Origin: an uncultured Clostridia bacterium
GTDB taxonomy: Bacteria > Bacillota > Clostridia > Oscillospirales > Ruminococcaceae
Reading direction: 5' to 3'
Assembly: GCA_947165805.1 (NCBI GenBank)
Contig: CAMVBT010000001.1
Span: 1-29,434 of the forward strand
DNA length: 29,434 nucleotides
Below, one piece after another: positions 6,451-15,147 of the stretch (the stretch's first letter is position 1; each line of letters opens with the position of its first letter). Position numbers and translations under genes: made by a program. Below the pieces are notes generated by a model. The model ran no database searches, was not told the origin of the DNA, and was given only the letters and a program-made list of their open reading frames with translations.

Positions 6451-6994
6451 TGTATCTATAATATTTAAAGAGATACATTGGAAGGAGTATAGCTCATACT
6501 GTCATATTATGAAATGCTTATTGGGATACCCTGTAAACGAGAGACCGTTCCATTCGAATTACATTGATTGCAAAGGAAATAGCAGAACGGAAGGGATTGG
6601 CGATTATCTGTTATTTGCAGTAGCATATCAGTGGATTTCACGCATAATATATTGTGGCAATCCATATAGAGAAAGCAATGATTACCATTGGTTTACTTTA
6701 AAAGATTTTAAAGAAAAATTTGTCTCCGATAAACCTGTAGAAAACATCATTCAACTATTATATAATCCAAATATGGAAGTACCTGATTTTGGCGATGAAG
6801 ATGAAATAATATCTAAGTACATTAATAATAGCCAAAAAGAGCCTTGCGTTCCATTTCAGATTATTCCTGCGATAGAAGATGTCAACTTTGACGGCAACTT
6901 CGATTATGCTATTTTATCCCAGTCGCCCAATTATACACCTGCAAGTGCAGATTATATTATAGATGTTTTTAGAGAATATATAAATGAGATATAA
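6437..6994 (+). CDS. Unknown protein, partner of the SLOG gene
   Basis: I do not recognise this protein. It has about 185 residues, no signal peptide and no clear membrane segment, and is rich in aromatic residues and Asn/Asp/Glu. A helical N-terminal part (I-F-K-E-I-H-W-K-E-Y) is followed by a middle with H-W-F-T-L-K-D-F-K-E-K-F and an acidic stretch G-D-E-D-E. The start is uncertain. An ATG at 6407 would overlap the SLOG gene by 44 bases. The AAGGAG at 6421-6426 stands 10 bases before the TTG at 6437 and lies inside the SLOG reading frame, so coupled translation from TTG is preferred. The gene is very AT-rich compared with flanking DNA. The tight coupling suggests the two proteins work together. 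Confidence 0.65.
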   Translation: MSVFDVSIIFKEIHWKEYSSYCHIMKCLLGYPVNERPFHSNYIDCKGNSRTEGIGDYLLFAVAYQWISRIIYCGNPYRESNDYHWFTLKDFKEKFVSDKPVENIIQLLYNPNMEVPDFGDEDEIISKYINNSQKEPCVPFQIIPAIEDVNFDGNFDYAILSQSPNYTPASADYIIDVFREYINEI

Positions 6995-7032
6995 AAACTG
7001 TTGATCAATAATGCGTCATAACAAAATGATAA

Positions 7033-7060
7033 TCGGCTGTGTAAAATAGTACACAGCCGA
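7033..7060. terminator. Bidirectional terminator
   Basis: TCGGCTGTGTA (7033-7043) pairs perfectly with 7050-7060 around a 6-base loop. It lies between convergent genes, with moderately T-rich flanks on both sides. Confidence 0.75.
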
Positions 7061-7066
7061 TATGAT

Positions 7067-7333
7067 TTATTCTGTTGTCAATATGTTAATCATTATTTGT
7101 GCTCCAAGTCTGAACCCCCTTTCAAAGTCCTGTAAGCCTTCACAAGCTGCAGTAATGTGTATCGCATCTTCAAATCGCTCAATCAATTCATTGCCGTCGG
7201 GATATTTTGCCAGTATTTCTTGTTTGACCTGTTCAACTTCAAGGCTGGCTTCCTTATAGCGTTTAGTATTGGGTGACGGAAGCGAGCAAGGGCTGATATC
7301 ACCATAGTAAAGTTTTTCGAGAATGTTTTCCAT
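7067..7333 (-). CDS. Small DUF6809-like protein
   Basis: An 88-residue cytosolic protein with the pattern of the DUF6809 family of Clostridia: M-E-N-I-L-E-K-L-Y-Y-G-D-I-S-P at the start and F-E-R-G-F-R-L-G-A-Q-I-M near the end. It is predicted to be mostly helical. The start at 7333 is chosen because GGAGG lies 9 bases before it; a start eight codons earlier would overlap that site. Function unknown. It is a single-gene unit, convergent with the SLOG operon. The family name is from memory of the consensus, not from a search. Confidence 0.7.
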   Translation of the reverse strand: MENILEKLYYGDISPCSLPSPNTKRYKEASLEVEQVKQEILAKYPDGNELIERFEDAIHITAACEGLQDFERGFRLGAQIMINILTTE

Positions 7334-7368
7334 AGTAGGTTTCCTCCATTGAATCATTATTAATGCTT

Positions 7369-7397
7369 ATTATAAATTACGTTGTATCTTGTCATAA
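7369..7397 (-). promoter_or_regulatory. Probable promoter of the DUF6809-like gene
   Basis: On the minus strand TTATGA (7397-7392), 17 bases and TATAAT (7374-7369). The -35 box is weak. Confidence 0.4.
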
Positions 7398-7480
7398 TGA
7401 TTTGTATGAAGAAAACATCTTTATCTCACTCACTCATTATACGAACTTCCTGATAAGTGTACTGAACTCAGAGATGCCCT

Positions 7481-9358
7481 TTATCTTTTCTTTCTTGATA
7501 CAGCTGCTGCGATAAGGCACATCGACGGTACGATAATTGTTATACCGACACCTGTGGAAGGATTGGCCTCTGTTGCCGCATTCGTGTTCTCAGTCGTCTC
7601 TTCCGCAGTATCATCAATGATTGCGTTATCGGCGTCTGTATCTTCAGCACCTTCTGCCGAGCTGTTGATGAACTTTATTCTGCCTTCGCCGTAAAGGTTA
7701 CTGTACTTTTCGGGTATCACGCCGCCGAGATCATCACGGATATATGTCGCAATAAGATCGGAATCCGACATAACACTGTCGCGGACGATACTGCACTTTT
7801 CGGATAATATGTATCTGAATCCGTCACCGCCGTTTTTCAGATAGTAGTCATGGCAAGCGAGCGTGTACGTTTTCGCCGTATCAAGAGGTTCACCGTTTAT
7901 CATCACGTTCTTTACCCTGTACTCGCCGTCAATACTGAGAAATGCGCCGGTCTCGTCTTGCTTTACAGAACTGGGGACACCTTCATCTATAGTGTATTCA
8001 ATGCCGGAAACGTGGATAAACGAGGCATTTTCGCCGGGATATTTCATTGCTCCCGCTTCCAGTACATCAAGTATCTGCTGACCGGTGACTTCAACGACCA
8101 TTGCCATATTTGCAAACGGGAATACAGCCATAGCGTCACTGTAGGTAATATCACCGGAACTGATAGATGTTCTGACACCGCCGCCGTTTATAATACCGAC
8201 ATCGGCACCGAGGACATATTTATATGCGTCTGCGCAAAGGTCGCCGAGGTTTGTCTCGTGGTTTCTTACAACTCTTTCTCCGGTCTCGGGGTCGTTCGCG
8301 ATAAGCTCATAATCGGAAGTTCCGATCTTTTCTTCAAGTATATTGCCGTACTCTGATGCTATCTGCATCATCACACTGTTGACACCCTCGTCAACAAATC
8401 TGCCTTCTCTGCCGTCGGGTTCGAGCCACGAATCTTCGGCGATACCGGAGTCTTCCGCAGGAGCGGGAACGCTGTCTATAAGTTCGGTGGAGATCTTACC
8501 GTCTGTGGTTATGGTCATTTTACCGATATTTGCAAGCTTTGTCCCGGTCTGTGTGATGACAACGTCTTTGCCGTCCTTTGACTTCACGGTAAGTCCGGGT
8601 GTAACATCGTGAGAATGTCCGTCTATGACCGCGTCAATGCCTGTAAGCTCGGCAACGATCTCCTGTGCGCTCCAGCCTTCTCTTATATCAGTTTCGCCGA
8701 GGTGTCCGAGCAGGACAACATAGTCAGCGCCGTCCTCCTTCGCGTTGTCTATCGCTGTCTGGAGCCGTTCGTAAATGCTGCCGTCCCCGCCGAAGCTGTA
8801 TATATACTCTCCTTCTTCATTCTGGAAAAACACAGGGTTGGAGCCCGCGAGCGTTTCGGGGGTTGTCGCACCGACAAAAGCTATTTTCTTATCCCCCGCT
8901 TCTACTATCTTATACGGGTCAAACAGCAGCTCGCCGCTCTCCGTATTGAAGAAATTTGCACAGATGTAACCGCAGTTCAGTTCGTCCGCTCTGACCAAAA
9001 GTTCTTTGAGGCTGTAATCAAACTCATGGTTGCCGAGAACTGCGGCATCATAACCGACCGCGTTCATAAGTCGGGTTATGTAAGCACCTTTCGAGAGTGT
9101 ACCCACCGGCATACCCTGAATGGCATCACCTGCATCGACCACCAGCACATTTTCATACTTCTCCTGCATTTCACGTTTATAAAGCGCAAGCCCGTCATAG
9201 CCGATATTGACGTCAATACCGCAGTGAACGTCGTTGGTGTACAGAATGACAATATCGTCACTCTTGCCGCTGTCTTCCGCGTAAACGGGAAGCTGTACGG
9301 CTGCTGCCGCAAACACAAATGCGGCACCTGCTGCCGTGATCCTGAGAAATTTTTTCAT
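7481..9358 (-). CDS. Cell-wall-anchored 5'-nucleotidase / UDP-sugar hydrolase family protein
   Basis: Extracellular metallophosphoesterase of 625 residues, UshA/5'-nucleotidase family, releasing phosphate from nucleotides or related esters. Signal peptide 1-27. The N-terminal domain holds the two-metal centre: N-D-V-H (Asp43, His45), Asp75/G-D (78), G-N-H-E-F-D (Asn110, His111), His219 and G-H-S-H (His248, His250). The C-terminal substrate domain (about 340-560) carries N-G-G-G-V-R and F-P-F-A-N. An acidic, Thr-rich linker leads to N-P-S-T-G (599-603), a hydrophobic stretch and S-R-K-K-R, a sortase signal of the NPxTG form. An AGGAGG-type site lies just before the ATG. It is a single-gene unit with its own promoter, and probably scavenges nucleosides and phosphate at the cell surface. 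Confidence 0.93.
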   Translation of the reverse strand: MKKFLRITAAGAAFVFAAAAVQLPVYAEDSGKSDDIVILYTNDVHCGIDVNIGYDGLALYKREMQEKYENVLVVDAGDAIQGMPVGTLSKGAYITRLMNAVGYDAAVLGNHEFDYSLKELLVRADELNCGYICANFFNTESGELLFDPYKIVEAGDKKIAFVGATTPETLAGSNPVFFQNEEGEYIYSFGGDGSIYERLQTAIDNAKEDGADYVVLLGHLGETDIREGWSAQEIVAELTGIDAVIDGHSHDVTPGLTVKSKDGKDVVITQTGTKLANIGKMTITTDGKISTELIDSVPAPAEDSGIAEDSWLEPDGREGRFVDEGVNSVMMQIASEYGNILEEKIGTSDYELIANDPETGERVVRNHETNLGDLCADAYKYVLGADVGIINGGGVRTSISSGDITYSDAMAVFPFANMAMVVEVTGQQILDVLEAGAMKYPGENASFIHVSGIEYTIDEGVPSSVKQDETGAFLSIDGEYRVKNVMINGEPLDTAKTYTLACHDYYLKNGGDGFRYILSEKCSIVRDSVMSDSDLIATYIRDDLGGVIPEKYSNLYGEGRIKFINSSAEGAEDTDADNAIIDDTAEETTENTNAATEANPSTGVGITIIVPSMCLIAAAVSRKKR

Positions 9359-9401
9359 TTTTCCTCCTGAATATAAATGTTTTAATAATTATTGTTGCTG
9401 T

Positions 9402-9460
9402 GGCAGCTAAACAATGGTATTCTTGTTATTTCAAATACCGGTTTACCATATCTGGCTGCC
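9402..9460 (-). promoter_or_regulatory. Possible structured leader of the nucleotidase gene
   Basis: Two nested helices are possible in the leader of about 160 bases: GGCAGC (9402-9407) with GCTGCC (9455-9460), and inside it GGTATT (9416-9421) with AATACC (9434-9439). They are short, and no known riboswitch consensus was recognised. Confidence 0.3.
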
Positions 9461-9526
9461 GTAATAATATGAATTTATCCGTAATATTCCCGATCCCGGA
9501 CCGGAGTTCATACAGATCACTTTATT

Positions 9527-9555
9527 ATTATAACACATCTGAGTGGATTTTGCAA
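9527..9555 (-). promoter_or_regulatory. Promoter of the 5'-nucleotidase gene
   Basis: On the minus strand TTGCAA (9555-9550), a 17-base spacer and TATAAT (9532-9527). This gives a leader of about 160 bases before the start codon. Confidence 0.65.
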
Positions 9556-9711
9556 TATTTTCTGCAAAATCTCGCCCAAAAAGTCTGCCAGGTGACACTT
9601 TCGGAAAGTTCTCGGTATCTTTCTGGGAGCTTCCGGAGACAACAAAGGCTATCCTCTGCGGCAGGGGAAAAAGTTCCGGCAATCATGAACAGAATGGTTC
9701 TGCTATGAGAT

Positions 9712-10052
9712 ATGAGTATCCTCGGCTTGAACTATGTTATGTTCACCGCCTTAGATTTTCTGAAGAAAACAACCGTAAAGGAACGAATCTTACGGCTTCT
9801 CCGCAGTATAACATCGAGGATTACCGAACCGTGAAGCAATCTCAGATTCTCCGGAGGCATGGAAACTATACGGCTTCCGTATGTCCGCTTAGCTTCTACA
9901 ATGTCAAACGGGAATTACTCGGATATAAACGATAAGAACAAAAAGGTCTGCAAGGCGCGTGTGCCGTATGCCGAAATATGTGCGACCCTCTTCGGGGATA
10001 AGCGGTTTCTTGATCTCAACAGGGGACTGAGTTCAATCTCGATATGAGCGAC
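9712..10052 (+). pseudogene. Decayed LytTR-family response regulator
   Basis: No intact gene is seen here, but pieces of one appear in successive frames. At 9712-9834 a frame reads T-A-L-D-F-L-K-K-T-T-V-K-E-R-I-L, like the end of a receiver domain. From about 9830 another reads V-K-Q-S-Q-I-L. From 9859 a third reads R-V-P-Y-A-E-I-C-A-T-L-F-G-D-K-R-F-L-D-L-N-R-G, and a shift near 10028 gives E-F-N-L-D-M, matching the end of a LytTR DNA-binding domain (F-x-x-x-x-R-G-x-x-x-N-x-x). At least three frame changes are needed. No receiver N-terminus is recognisable in 9556-9711. The call rests on pattern only. Confidence 0.45.
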
Positions 10053-10440
10053 TATCTGTTTACACTCCTTACAAATTTAGTTGTCGTGTCTGCTGCTGTT
10101 CTATGCCCTGCGCCTAAAAAACAGTTCAGATACGGTAAAAAAGAATGTTTATGGCGGTTGCTTTCGGGATACTGGTGCAGTTTGGCACCTGTTTGCAGCT
10201 ATATTCCCCCTCAACGCGAAAGCTGTACTGTTTCTCATACTCGTTATCTTCTTTATTGTATATTCACAGACTTCAATCAGCCGCTTGGTTTACAGATGAA
10301 TCCGGAAAATCGTTGGGTGAAGAAAGCAGCAACGATACCGTTTCATTCGTTGGCTTTTCCGGGTTTTGTTTAGGAATCCTGTTTCAGCGGGTTGTTGAGG
10401 AGAGACTACATAGGCGGTGTGACCATATATAGGTCGGGGG
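10044..10440 (+). pseudogene. Decayed GHKL-type sensor kinase, N-terminal membrane part
   Basis: Directly after the LytTR remnant, overlapping it as regulator-kinase pairs often do. The first frame reads S-D-Y-L-F-T-L-L-T-N-L-V-V-V-S-A-A-V-L, then basic residues. Frame changes then expose F-M-A-V-A-F-G-I-L-V-Q-F-G-T and F-L-I-L-V-I-F-F-I-V-Y-S-Q-T-S. Together these resemble the membrane-spanning sensor part of agr-like GHKL kinases. The ATP-binding domain is absent, so the gene is both frameshifted and truncated. Beyond it, to about 10520, nothing is recognisable. Confidence 0.4.
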
Positions 10441-10525
10441 GTTCACTGTATTTATTGACTGCCTTTTCTGCGTCCGGTTTTTATAACAAAGCGCAAAGCC
10501 AGGACAGAAGCGCGGATAGAGGATA

Positions 10526-10554
10526 TTGCAAAAGCGGCATTTTTGTGATATAAT
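10526..10554 (+). promoter_or_regulatory. Orphan promoter-like sequence
   Basis: TTGCAA (10526-10531), 17 bases, TATAAT (10549-10554). It stands before the ArsC-family fragment and no intact gene follows for 470 bases. It may be a leftover promoter or drive a short non-coding transcript. Confidence 0.4.
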
Positions 10555-10623
10555 GATACTGTCGCAGATCCTGCGGAGCAGAAAACAGGGAAGGGGTATT
10601 CCTGCCTGAATTGCCGGCATTTT

Positions 10624-10722
10624 GCGTCGGACGGTATGCTCGTGAAGCGCCCGCTGGCGGTCGGTGATGATTTCGTGCTGACAGGTTTCAGGGAAGACGA
10701 GTGGAAGAATAAGCTGCTGTGA
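10624..10722 (+). pseudogene. C-terminal fragment of an ArsC/Spx-family protein
   Basis: The last 32 codons of a small thioredoxin-fold protein of the arsenate-reductase-like family remain: A-S-D-G-M-L-V-K-R-P-L-A-V-G-D-D-F-V-L, then G-F-R-E-D-E-W, then stop. The K-R-P and G-F-R-E-x-E-W signatures are typical of the C-terminus. The catalytic Cys-containing N-terminal part (about 85 residues) is missing; the open frame upstream is unrelated and starts after a stop codon near 10547. The 10723-10936 stretch that follows holds no gene I can support. Confidence 0.6.
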
Positions 10723-10936
10723 TAATTGCGGCTGACAGTGTTGTCCGGTCCGCGCCGTTCATAGTCATGGTAACTGTGACCTCCCGCGGCCGGATATAGG
10801 CGCTGTACAGTTATCCGCCGGAAATAAAGGTGCAGCGCGGGGTTAGGAGCGACTAACCGGCATTGTATTATAACGCTGAAATACAGAATTTACGGAATCT
10901 TTTATAAGAGCTATCAGTGCATAAGTCAAAAAGGGC

Positions 10937-10965
10937 TTTACAAATCACGATAAATATGATATAAT
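10937..10965 (+). promoter_or_regulatory. Promoter of the rightward signalling operon
   Basis: TTTACA (10937-10942), 17 bases, TATAAT (10960-10965). Transcription would start near 10972, which rules against an ATG at 10971 and supports the start at 11031. Confidence 0.7.
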
Positions 10966-11030
10966 TTATCATGTATAATTGTGTAATGTCGCCGCATAGC
11001 GCGGACGCACACAGGAAAGCGGGATATGAT

Positions 11031-13820
11031 ATGAAAAGAATAATGATCGTGCTCGCGAATGTGCTTATAATGTCGGCGATACTGATATTTGTTCTGCAGT
11101 ACGCGAATGATACCCGGGCAAGAAGTGAGGATGAACAGATAACCGATTTTGAGCGTACGGCGGCGGAAGTCGAACGCGTGACTGCCAACTATCTTGAAGA
11201 AGAGCAGCACATCTGCGACACATGGGCAAGCTACATAAACTCGGCTTTACTTACCTCGGCGGAGGCTATGGATTTTCTCCGTTGCTCACAGACTATGGAC
11301 GATGTCTCGGCACAGCTGATTTTCGATAACGGGGATCACTTCTCCGGCTATACGACTTATTATCCCGATGATAACGGCCATACCGTATCTTACAAAGGAC
11401 TCGACCTTTTTTCGGGGTTTGATCCGTCCGATGCCGGTATCGGGAAAGTGAGGATCACAAGAGCATACACAAATCCTATAAAGGGCCTGCAGTCAATGGC
11501 TTTCTGCAACTGGGTGAAGGTCATCGAGAACGGAGAGCCCTGCGACGCGCTGCTTCTTCGCGTAGTGCCTGTGTCGACACTCGAGCAGAAATGGGCTTTC
11601 CCGAGCGCGGAGTATGAGCTCGCCGAAATATCGGTATTTGCTTCGGACGGAAGCTACATTATAAAGAGCAAGTCGGTCAAAAACTCAAATTTCTTTGAAT
11701 TCTACAAGTCCTACAATATGGACGAATATATAAAAGCCGACAATTTCGAGCAGAAGCTCATAAACAATACCGGTTCGCTGAAACTTCTCAATTCACGCGG
11801 CGAGGAATGTATCATAGCATATACGCCGGTCATGTCAACCGACAACTGGGTGCTGATAATGTATATGCCTGTGAGCGGATTTGCGCCCGTATCAATAGAC
11901 TGGATACTTGTATGGGTCGTTTTCGCCGGCCTGCTGACACTGCTTGTGCTGGATCTTGGCGTGATGATAAATTTCAACTCAAAGCTCGCGGCCGCTGCAA
12001 GAGACGCGGAAAACGCAAACAAGGCAAAGACTTATTTCCTGTCGGCAATGTCGCATGACATCCGCACCCCTATGAATTCGATACTCGGAATGAATGAGAT
12101 GATCCTGCGTGAATGTGAAGACGATGACATAATCGTCTATTCCGAGCATATCCGTGCTTCGGGAAACACCCTGCTCGGACTTATCAACGATATCCTCGAT
12201 TTTTCAAAGATAGAAGCCGGAAAGCTCGACCTTATCCCTGTGGATTATGAAATATCGTCCGTGCTCAACGATCTTGTGAATATGGTGCAGACCCGCGCCG
12301 ATGCAAAGGGGCTTAATCTTAAGCTCAACATAGACGAGAATATACCCCGGATGCTGAGGGGAGACGAGATACGCCTGAAGCAGGTAGTGACGAATCTTCT
12401 TACCAATGCCGTAAAATACACGAAGCAGGGAAGTGTGACTTTCTCGATAGGCTTTGAAAAAACGGAAACCGACCCGGATCACATAATGCTGAATGTAAGT
12501 GTCGAGGATACCGGAACAGGCATCAGGGAAGAGGATATGAGCCGTCTGTTTTCTGCCTTTGACCGCATCAATGAGCGCGACAACCGCCACATTGAAGGAA
12601 CGGGACTCGGGCTGACGATCACCCAGAGCATTCTGGAGCTGATGGGAAGCACACTGGACATTAAGAGCGAATACGGCAAAGGCTCGACATTTGCCTTCTC
12701 GGTAAAGCAGAAGGTCATAAAATGGGAACCCGTCGGAGACTACGAAGACGCTTTCAGACGCTCGGTGGCTGAGCGAAAGATATATAAGGAGAAATTCACG
12801 GCTCCGGACGCACGGGTGCTTGTGGTAGACGATACGCCCGTAAACATCACGGTATTCAGGAGTCTGCTCAAGCGCACGAAAATGCAGATAGACACAGCGG
12901 AGAGCGGTGACGAGTGTATTATCCGCACCTCGCTTGTAAAGTATGATATTATATTTCTGGATCACATGATGCCGGTAAAAGACGGTATAGAGACGCTCAG
13001 AGAGCTTAAAAGCTCCGCAAAGAACAAAAATATCGAAACACCGATAATATGCCTTACCGCAAACGCGGTATCAGGTATGAGAGAAAGCTATCTTGCCGCC
13101 GGATTCGACGATTATCTTACCAAGCCCATAGATCCCGACAGCCTTGAGAATGCAATGATCACGTATCTCCCGAAGGACAAGCTAATGCCTGCGGACGGGT
13201 CTGTCAACGAGGATAGTGACACGGATGTGCAGATACCCGGATATATGTATCAAACAGACGAGATCGATGTTTCGGCAGGACTAAGGCACTGCGGCACTCC
13301 CGGCGCTTATATGGCGACAGTACGGGCATTTTGTGAGACCGCTTTGTCGAATATCGGCGAGATAGAGGGATATTGGAACAGCGGTGACCTGCACAGCGCG
13401 ATCGTAAAGGTACACGCGCTAAAAAGCTCTGCTCGTGTGATCGGCGCAGAAAAACTGGGAGAATTTGCCGAATCGCTTGAAAAGGCAGGCAAAGAGAATA
13501 ATGCCGCGGTATTTGAAAGCAATATAGCTGTGCTTCTCGAAGACTACAGACATCTGGCAGAAAAACTTGCCGGTCCGGGAAAAACGGAGCAGAATGAAGA
13601 CGAACTTCCCGTTATTACCGAAGAGAAGCTGAAAGAGGCGTACACGGCGATACTTGAATTTGCGGAGCAGCTCGATTATGACAGTATAAACTATATAATT
13701 GACAGGTTTTCCGCTTACAGGCTTCCCGAAGCCGAAAAAAGACGTATCGGGGAGCTGAAGAAAGCAATACTCGACTTTGACTGTGAGCGTATTCCCGATA
13801 TTATTTCAGAAGGAGACTGA
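11031..13820 (+). CDS. Hybrid sensor histidine kinase with receiver and HPt domains
   Basis: Membrane sensor kinase of 929 residues. A first membrane helix (about 2-22) is followed by an extracytoplasmic region to about 285 that has the size of a Cache-type sensor but no motif I can name, then a second helix (about 288-310). The DHp helix has the phospho-acceptor His342 in M-S-H-D-I-R-T-P. The ATPase domain (about 440-560) shows N-L-L-T-N-A-V-K-Y and D-T-G-T-G-I and G-T-G-L-G-L. The receiver (about 594-710) has D-D-T, Asp644 (F-L-D-H-M-M-P) and T-K-P. The HPt domain has His795 (V-H-A-L-K-S-S-A-R). A helical tail of about 62 residues follows (see findings). It heads an operon with the solute-binding lipoprotein and is closely related to the kinase at 18775-22272. 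Confidence 0.93.
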   Translation: MKRIMIVLANVLIMSAILIFVLQYANDTRARSEDEQITDFERTAAEVERVTANYLEEEQHICDTWASYINSALLTSAEAMDFLRCSQTMDDVSAQLIFDNGDHFSGYTTYYPDDNGHTVSYKGLDLFSGFDPSDAGIGKVRITRAYTNPIKGLQSMAFCNWVKVIENGEPCDALLLRVVPVSTLEQKWAFPSAEYELAEISVFASDGSYIIKSKSVKNSNFFEFYKSYNMDEYIKADNFEQKLINNTGSLKLLNSRGEECIIAYTPVMSTDNWVLIMYMPVSGFAPVSIDWILVWVVFAGLLTLLVLDLGVMINFNSKLAAAARDAENANKAKTYFLSAMSHDIRTPMNSILGMNEMILRECEDDDIIVYSEHIRASGNTLLGLINDILDFSKIEAGKLDLIPVDYEISSVLNDLVNMVQTRADAKGLNLKLNIDENIPRMLRGDEIRLKQVVTNLLTNAVKYTKQGSVTFSIGFEKTETDPDHIMLNVSVEDTGTGIREEDMSRLFSAFDRINERDNRHIEGTGLGLTITQSILELMGSTLDIKSEYGKGSTFAFSVKQKVIKWEPVGDYEDAFRRSVAERKIYKEKFTAPDARVLVVDDTPVNITVFRSLLKRTKMQIDTAESGDECIIRTSLVKYDIIFLDHMMPVKDGIETLRELKSSAKNKNIETPIICLTANAVSGMRESYLAAGFDDYLTKPIDPDSLENAMITYLPKDKLMPADGSVNEDSDTDVQIPGYMYQTDEIDVSAGLRHCGTPGAYMATVRAFCETALSNIGEIEGYWNSGDLHSAIVKVHALKSSARVIGAEKLGEFAESLEKAGKENNAAVFESNIAVLLEDYRHLAEKLAGPGKTEQNEDELPVITEEKLKEAYTAILEFAEQLDYDSINYIIDRFSAYRLPEAEKRRIGELKKAILDFDCERIPDIISEGD

Positions 13821-13827
13821 TAATAAA

Positions 13828-15147
13828 ATGAGAAAATTTATAAAGAAGGCAGCAGCTGTTCTTGCACCTGTGATCGTTGCGGCAGCGCTGACCGGATGCT
13901 CTGAAACAGGCGCCGGCGCCGGCAGCAAACAAGACGTCGGCTTCAGGCCGCTGCTCGATCCCGATACAGCCTGCTCTATAAGCGTTTACGGAAATTACGG
14001 TAATTTCGAGCCGCTCGAGACGGAATTTGCCGCCTTCAACGAGTATTACCCGAAAGTTGAGCTGAGCTATACGAATCTCGACAATTACAATTCCTCTATA
14101 GGCGCTTCACTGAAAAGCAGCGAGGCTCCCAATATCTATATGCTGTGGCACTGGATGCTCGACAAGGAGGAGTACAGTCCTCTGTTCGACGCTGCGGAAA
14201 ATCTTTCCGACAGCTCTCTGGGATTCGATCTGAGCTGCATCAAAAACGGCCTTCTGTACAAGGATAAAAACGGCGCGGTGCCAATGATACCGATATTCTC
14301 GACCACTTACGGTATGCTTGTGAATGAGGATATTTTCGTAAAAGAAGGGCTTTCGGTCCCTGTCACATACGATGAATTGTGCAGCGTATGCAATACGCTG
14401 AAAGAAAAGGGTTATAAAAGCCCGATAATGGGATACAATGACCCCAAGTTCGGATCGGCTATCTCCTATGTGCTTTCATATCCCCATTTTGCAGCTTCGC
14501 TTGTCGGTGACCCCGGAACGGTATCGAAACTGAATGCGCTCGATACGTCCGTTGCCGAGACCCTGAAGCCGACGCTTGAGCATCTTAATGAATTCATGAT
14601 GCTGGGATTTATAGACATTGATGAATGCTCAAAGATCGAAAACAACTATGACGCGGTCATCTACCGTTTCTTTGAAGGAGATGTTCCCATGATGATCGTG
14701 AACGGAGATGTCGCTTCGGGTACACGCAAGAGAGAAAAACAGTCAGAAGCTTTCGCGGCCGCCCCGTTTACATACAAATTCTATAATATCCCGATATGTG
14801 ATAAAGGCGCGTATTTCCTTGATATAAGCTCCGTGGAATTTGCAGTGAATAAGAATTGTGAAAATCTCGCAATGACCAACGAGTTTATGCGCTTCCTTAT
14901 AAGCACGGACGAGCTTAACAATATTGCGCGCAACAAGCGCCTTGTGGCAGTTACCAATGATATGCCGCTTGATTCCATTTATTCTCCGCTTGCGGATACC
15001 GCACAGGATCATATAATATTTGAGGAGGATCTCGGACTTCTCAATGCTCCCGTGGTGCAGATGCGCCTTTTATCCTATAATGTCATTAACGGAAAGATGA
15101 CCGTCGATGAAGCGATAAAAGCCTTCGGCACGGTCAGGGACGAATGA
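13828..15147 (+). CDS. Orphan extracellular solute-binding lipoprotein
   Basis: Family 1 type ABC substrate-binding protein of 439 residues. Signal peptide with lipobox A-L-T-G-C, then the binding fold starting I-S-V-Y-G-N-Y-G-N-F and including Y-G-M-L-V-N-E-D-I-F, usual for sugar or peptide binders, and a C-terminal lobe with F-A-V-N-K-N-C-E-N. The start at 13828 is chosen because the signal peptide begins there; a GGAG at 13812-13815 inside the end of the kinase gene is its ribosome site. Only 7 bases separate it from the kinase stop. No permease or ATPase gene is present, so it more likely presents a ligand to the sensor kinase than feeds a transporter. That role is inferred from gene order. 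Confidence 0.88.
   Translation: MRKFIKKAAAVLAPVIVAAALTGCSETGAGAGSKQDVGFRPLLDPDTACSISVYGNYGNFEPLETEFAAFNEYYPKVELSYTNLDNYNSSIGASLKSSEAPNIYMLWHWMLDKEEYSPLFDAAENLSDSSLGFDLSCIKNGLLYKDKNGAVPMIPIFSTTYGMLVNEDIFVKEGLSVPVTYDELCSVCNTLKEKGYKSPIMGYNDPKFGSAISYVLSYPHFAASLVGDPGTVSKLNALDTSVAETLKPTLEHLNEFMMLGFIDIDECSKIENNYDAVIYRFFEGDVPMMIVNGDVASGTRKREKQSEAFAAAPFTYKFYNIPICDKGAYFLDISSVEFAVNKNCENLAMTNEFMRFLISTDELNNIARNKRLVAVTNDMPLDSIYSPLADTAQDHIIFEEDLGLLNAPVVQMRLLSYNVINGKMTVDEAIKAFGTVRDE

Noticed and set aside
9443..9682. Leftward open frame overlapping the nucleotidase promoter
   Set aside because: It overlaps a consensus promoter, lacks a ribosome site and shows no family pattern.
11711..12965. Long antisense open frames within the kinase genes (also at 19612-20664 and 21400-22263)
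   Set aside because: They are antisense shadows of high-confidence kinase genes, with unnatural composition and no ribosome sites.
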